Shown one piece after another: positions 60,005-64,000 of a DNA stretch of 64,000 nt. The notes below the pieces were generated by a model. That model searched no databases and was not told the DNA's origin. It saw only the letters and a program-made list of their open reading frames with translations. The stretch lies in the NCBI GenBank assembly GCA_963931925.1, contig OZ007571.1:16548506-16612505 (forward strand), in the 5' to 3' direction. Position 1 is the first letter of the stretch. Each line of letters opens with the position of its first letter. The position numbers and the translations under genes were made by a program. Source of the stretch: Onchidella celtica (taxonomy: Eukaryota; Mollusca; Gastropoda; Systellommatophora; Onchidiidae).

Positions 60005-63000
60005 GCTATGGGAGTAAACCCAGACAGAAAATCAGGAGTGGAGACCCGAAGGTGGTTGTCAGGGAGAACTGCATCAAACTGGCTTCCAGCATCTCCTGCA
60101 GCCGGACTAGTTCCAAATGTATTGACCTGGTCTCTCCCTTGGGTTTAACTAGAATGGCAGAGAGAGGGGTGGTGCCTCTGGGCAAAGCACCATCTCTTAA
60201 AAATAGCCCAGGCAAGGCAGCAAAACGAGGAGGCGTTTGCTCGGGCTTGGCAAGCGTCTGTCTCTCCTCTATAAGCCCACCCATTTCCGATTTGGAGAGG
60301 ACACTCCAGCCATCCGTTACGGATGGGCACAACACGGGAGGTGGCAGTTACCGGTGATAAGCTCAATCCATTTGGCGTACGGATGAGCGCCAGGGGTCCC
60401 CTCTGTCGGTGGGAGCGGCTTTTCAGCTGCATTGATCAACTACCGCCCGCCGTAACCTGGGCAGCCCCCAGGCAGTTGGGTGTTGTTCCGCCACGTCAGC
60501 CTGCTTCATAAGGTGGTTGGAGCTAGACCAAAAGTCAAAAAGCTGACGTAAAGTGTGCACCTGGCAAAAACAGAAAAATACTAAAACTTGGTACCTGGAA
60601 CGTCAGAACAATGCGCCCAGGCTTGCAACAGCAAGATCTCACTAATATTGACTCCATCAGGAAATCCCAAATTATTGATCGAGAACTTCAGCTACTAAAC
60701 ATCGACATCGCTGCCCTTCAAGAAACTCGACTTCCCGACTCCGGGTCAGTCAAAGAAGAAAACTACACCTTCTTCTGGCAGGGCCTTAGCAGCGAACAGC
60801 CGAGAATCCACGGCGTGGGCTTCGCCGTAAAAAACTCCCTTATCAATTCGATCGCAACTCCAATTGGAGTGTCAGAACGCATCATGACACTCAGACTGAA
60901 CACCCGGTCTGGTTTTACCAACATTATCTGTGTCTATGCCCCAACACTTACCTCCTCTGACGAAACCAAAGACATTTTCTACGAGGCATTGCAGAGGACT
61001 CTCCACAACATCCCTCTCACCGAAGGCCTGCTAATTCTGGGTGACTTTAACGCTCGAGTGGGAGCAGATCACTCCGCATGGCCAAAGTGCATTGGGCACT
61101 TCGGCATTGGCAACATCAACGAAAACGGGCAGCGCCTTCTGGAGCTATGCTCCGTAAACTCATTATGTGTTACAAACACGTACTTTGACCTTAAGAGATG
61201 CCAAAGAACATCATGGCGCCATCCCAGGTCTGGCCATTGGCATCAATTAGATCTTATTCTCTCAAGGAGGAAGAGTTTGGGCTGTATAAAAATAACTCGT
61301 TCCCTCCACAGTGCTGACTGTGACACCGACCATGCACTGGTAGTCAGCAAAATCAAAATTTCGGCCAAGAAAATATACAGATCAAAAGCCCCTTCAATCC
61401 CTAAGATCAATGTAACAGCAATCAGAGATGAATCAAATAGAAAGTCATTTGAAAAGTTATTTGCTGAAAGCATGGATAATGTCACCCAATGTGACTCGGT
61501 AGATGAAACATGGAACACTCTCAGTTCAAAAATTCATGACTGTGCCATCAAGTCTTTTGGACAGCATAAAGTTTCAAACAACGACTGGGTAGCCCAGAAC
61601 AGCGAAATTCTCCTACCTCTCATTGAGCAAAAGAAATCTGCTTTCAATGAGTATAACAAAAATTGCAATCAGAGTACAAAAACTTGTTTGAAAAATGCAA
61701 AAGCTAAACTTCAGCTGGAGGTAAGACGTTGCGCCAACAAATACTGGACAGACTTGTGTAACAGCATACAAGAGGCAAATGAAAAGGGAGATATGAAAAC
61801 CGCCTTTAGTCAGATGAAAGTAGCCCTTGGGCCAATCATCACCAAAAGCGCCCCACTTAAGTCTGTAAATGGTGAACCCATCACAGATAAAAATGAACAA
61901 CTGAATAGGTGGGTAGAGCATTACTCTCTGTTGTATTCAACTGAGAAAAATATTCCACCAGATTTTGAGGAACACCTCCAAAAACTGCCAATAATGGCCG
62001 AACTTGACGCTGAACCTTCCTTAGTCGAGCTTTCCAATGCAATCGACCACCTGTCTGCTGGAAAAGCCACAGGAAGTGACAACATTCCTGCAGAGGTATT
62101 AAAAGACCTAAAAGGCCCACTATTACCACACCTGTATAATCTGTTACTGCAGTGTTGGAAAGAAGGCGTGATACCACATGATATGAGAGACGCCAAAATT
62201 GTCACACTTTACAAGAACAAAGGAGACAAAGTCGACTGCAACAACTATCGAGGCATATCCCTCCTCAGCATTACTGGAAAGGCTTTTGCTCGCGTCATCC
62301 TCTGCCGCCTTCAACAACTGGCGGAAAAAGTCTTACCAGAAACACAATGTGGCTTTCGAAGCAAACGATCAACTATTGACATGATATTTGCACTTCGGCA
62401 AATCCAAGAAAAATGTAAAGAACAAAACAGGCCGCTTATAACATGCTTTGTGGACCTAACAAAGGCTTTCGACACCGTAAGCCGATCTGGCCTGTATGCA
62501 GTCCTTAAATCCATAGGCTGTCCACCAACATTGCTAAAACTTATTGCATCCTTCCACACTGACATGAGGGCATGTGTCAACTTTGAGGGCTGCACATCCA
62601 ATTCATTTGCTGTAAACAGCGGTGTGAAGCAGGGATGTGTTCTTGCTCCTACCTTATTTGGTATATATTTTGCAGCCCTACTCAAGAATGCCTTTGGTCA
62701 ATGTTCAGGTGGAGTACTTATTAACACCAGAGTGGACGGCTCCATTTTTAATGTTGCCAGACTAAAAGCAAAATCTCGTACAGAGCATATTATGTTACAA
62801 GAGCTCCTCTTCGCAGATGATGCTGCAATCGTGGCCCACGATGAAACCACGCTCCAGGCTCTCATCAATAGCCTTGCCAAAGCCTGTGACAAATTCATGC
62901 TAAAGATCAGTGTCTCAAAAACTGTAGTTTTGACACAAGGCTTGAGAAACTCCAACCCAATCATGCTGAATGGTTCTCCTCTGGAGCAAGTGGGAAAATT

Positions 63001-63811
63001 CTGCTACCTAGGCTCAACCATCAGTGGTAGCACAGACATAACAACTGAAATAAATGCCAGAATAGGAAAGGCGGCCACAGCTTTTGGCAAACTCTCAAAA
63101 AGGGTGTGGAACAATAGCAAGCTGACCATCAAAACAAAGGTACTCGTGTACCAAACTTGCGTCCTAAGCACCCTGCTGTATGGCTCAGAGACATGGACCA
63201 CCTACTCCAAACATGAAAGATCCCTCAACTCCTTCCACCTGCGCTGCCTACGCAAAATTCTCAAGATCAAGTGGCAAGACAGGATCTCAAATATCGAAGT
63301 TCTGAGCCGAGCCAACATTCCATCAACTCAGGCTCTCCTAGGCAAAAAAAGACTGCGGTGGCTTGGACATCTCCACCGTATGGAAAATGATCGCATCCCC
63401 AGACAAATTCTCTACGGGGAACTTGCTACTGGCAACCGACCCAGAGGTAGGCCACATCTGCGATTCAAAGACACTTGCAAGGTCACGATGAAAGCATTCA
63501 ACATCGACCCCAATGAATGGGAGAACCTTGCAAATGATCGAAGCAGATGGAGACAAAAATTGCGCAGTGGCACGCTCGCAATAGACTTCAAGGCAAAAGA
63601 AACATACCTGACAAAACGACAGAGGCGGAGTGAAAACACTCGCCAAAGTGAACCCAAAAGACTGACCTGCAATCACTGCCATCGCACTCTCGGGTCAAAC
63701 ATTGGTAGAATAAGCCACGAGAGAAGCTGTCAGTCAAAGTGAAAGTGAATATTCTAGCTGCTAAGACCGTCTGTAAAGACGCTAAAGGCCATATATACAT
63801 GTATCAATTAA
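60005..63811 (+). mobile_element. APE-type LINE in intron 21, apparently intact
   Basis: A GC-richer block begins near 60005 with a roughly 520-bp 5' region, then one long ORF, then a short 3' region ending near 63800 around CATATATACATGTATC. It belongs to the same broad clade as the LINE at 47649 but is clearly a different family, since many RT and endonuclease residues differ. Exact borders and target duplication were not found. It has the same orientation as the host gene. Confidence 0.85.
60527..63742 (+). CDS. LINE endonuclease/reverse transcriptase, about 1060-1070 aa
   Basis: Endonuclease motifs are [32 protein letters not shown] and the catalytic CDTDHALV. RT motifs are [32 protein letters not shown] and LLFADDAAIV, then KWQDRISNIEVLSRA and a C-terminal Cys/His finger, CNHCHRTLGSNIGRISHERS followed by C. 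The first ATG (60611) falls inside the conserved GTWNVRTM block, so the functional protein must start upstream. The frame is open back to the codon after TAG 60524-60526, with no ATG, so a non-AUG start, a spliced leader or a lost start is implied. No internal stops or frameshifts are seen. Confidence 0.92.
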   Translation, partial: TKSQKADVKCAPGKNRKILKLGTWNVRTMRPGLQQQDLTNIDSIRKSQIIDRELQLLNIDIAALQETRLPDSGSVKEENYTFFWQGLSSEQPRIHGVGFAVKNSLINSIATPIGVSERIMTLRLNTRSGFTNIICVYAPTLTSSDETKDIFYEALQRTLHNIPLTEGLLILGDFNARVGADHSAWPKCIGHFGIGNINENGQRLLELCSVNSLCVTNTYFDLKRCQRTSWRHPRSGHWHQLDLILSRRKSLGCIKITRSLHSADCDTDHALVVSKIKISAKKIYRSKAPSIPKINVTAIRDESNRKSFEKLFAESMDNVTQCDSVDETWNTLSSKIHDCAIKSFGQHKVSNNDWVAQNSEILLPLIEQKKSAFNEYNKNCNQSTKTCLKNAKAKLQLEVRRCANKYWTDLCNSIQEANEKGDMKTAFSQMKVALGPIITKSAPLKSVNGEPITDKNEQLNRWVEHYSLLYSTEKNIPPDFEEHLQKLPIMAELDAEPSLVELSNAIDHLSAGKATGSDNIPAEVLKDLKGPLLPHLYNLLLQCWKEGVIPHDMRDAKIVTLYKNKGDKVDCNNYRGISLLSITGKAFARVILCRLQQLAEKVLPETQCGFRSKRSTIDMIFALRQIQEKCKEQNRPLITCFVDLTKAFDTVSRSGLYAVLKSIGCPPTLLKLIASFHTDMRACVNFEGCTSNSFAVNSGVKQGCVLAPTLFGIYFAALLKNAFGQCSGGVLINTRVDGSIFNVARLKAKSRTEHIMLQELLFADDAAIVAHDETTLQALINSLAKACDKFMLKISVSKTVVLTQGLRNSNPIMLNGSPLEQVGKFCYLGSTISGSTDITTEINARIGKAATAFGKLSKRVWNNSKLTIKTKVLVYQTCVLSTLLYGSETWTTYSKHERSLNSFHLRCLRKILKIKWQDRISNIEVLSRANIPSTQALLGKKRLRWLGHLHRMENDRIPRQILYGELATGNRPRGRPHLRFKDTCKVTMKAFNIDPNEWENLANDRSRWRQKLRSGTLAIDFKAKETYLTKRQRRSENTRQSEPKRLTCNHCHRTLGSNIGRISHERSCQSK

Positions 63812-64000
63812 GGTTGACAAAATATAAAAACAAAACAGAGAAAATCTGTGGGGTTGTTGCAAGGTTTGAAGCAAGTTGAAATGTGGCAAATGGAAGAAGT
63901 CCTATGCAGTAAAGCCTTGCATAAGAAACAATACAATAAAACACAAAGAAAAAGGAAAGTTGGGTTTTTATTGCATCTCTGTATTATTTCTTAGGGGAGG
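63812..64000. mobile_element. Foldback-family element, cut by the window end
   Basis: The segment runs ATATAAAAACAAAACAGAGA, CTGTGGGGTTGTTGCAAGG, GTAAAGCCTTGCATAAGAAA, then after a short spacer the start of an inverted arm, GTATTATTTCTTAGGGGAGG. The blocks and order are the same as at 3322-3810 and 25306-25634. The loop here appears very short, near 63955-63965. Confidence 0.7.

Overview
The window looks like nuclear DNA from an invertebrate animal, most plausibly a mollusc. It is AT-rich, intron-dense and crowded with transposable elements. There are no bacterial-style operons. The mollusc call rests on the mix of repeats and on general resemblance, and is an inference.

The only host gene I can support is the 5' half of an ABC transporter of the ABCA1/ABCA4/ABCA7 type. 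It lies on the plus strand from the start codon at 18837 to the last visible exon ending at 59673. I traced 21 consecutive coding exons (plus one duplicated alternative exon) by splice sites, reading phase and resemblance to vertebrate ABCA1/ABCA4. They encode about 989 residues: cytoplasmic N-terminus, TM1, a very large extracellular domain, TM2 to TM6, and the start of the linker to the first nucleotide-binding domain. Both nucleotide-binding domains and the second membrane half must lie beyond base 64000. Two adjacent 112-nt exons (41775-41886 and 42028-42139) look like mutually exclusive alternatives: using both, or neither, gives an early stop.

Bases 1-18836 hold no gene I can recognise. 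They contain an apparently intact LINE of CR1/Rex1 type (ORF 7830-10712, minus strand), a LINE 3' fragment (1937-2280), a foldback element (3322-3810), small inverted-repeat elements (15938-16104; 16701-16896), pairs of dispersed repeats, and seven long G or C homopolymers. A possible 5' untranslated exon boundary lies just before the ATG.

The introns are a record of insertions. They include a tRNA-derived SINE with a 15-bp target duplication (19619-19999), an LINE RNase-H-end fragment (20296-20585), a perfect 154-bp-arm hairpin (25306-25634), a 1952-bp inverted-repeat element (26547-28498), and a 4242-bp autonomous-type DNA transposon with a nearly intact transposase (29693-33934). Further along are a solo LTR (34436-35583), MITEs (36665-37364; 44323-44598), a full-length LINE bounded by an 11-bp duplication (47649-52089), a Helitron-like element (54615-55148) and a second intact-looking LINE (ORF to 63742). 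Several repeats abut splice sites. A 28-bp minisatellite starts inside exon 16 and runs through its donor site, a 65-bp array starts at the exon 18 donor, a roughly 50-60-bp array ends in the exon 4 acceptor, and two transposons end 17 and 32 nt before exons 2 and 8.
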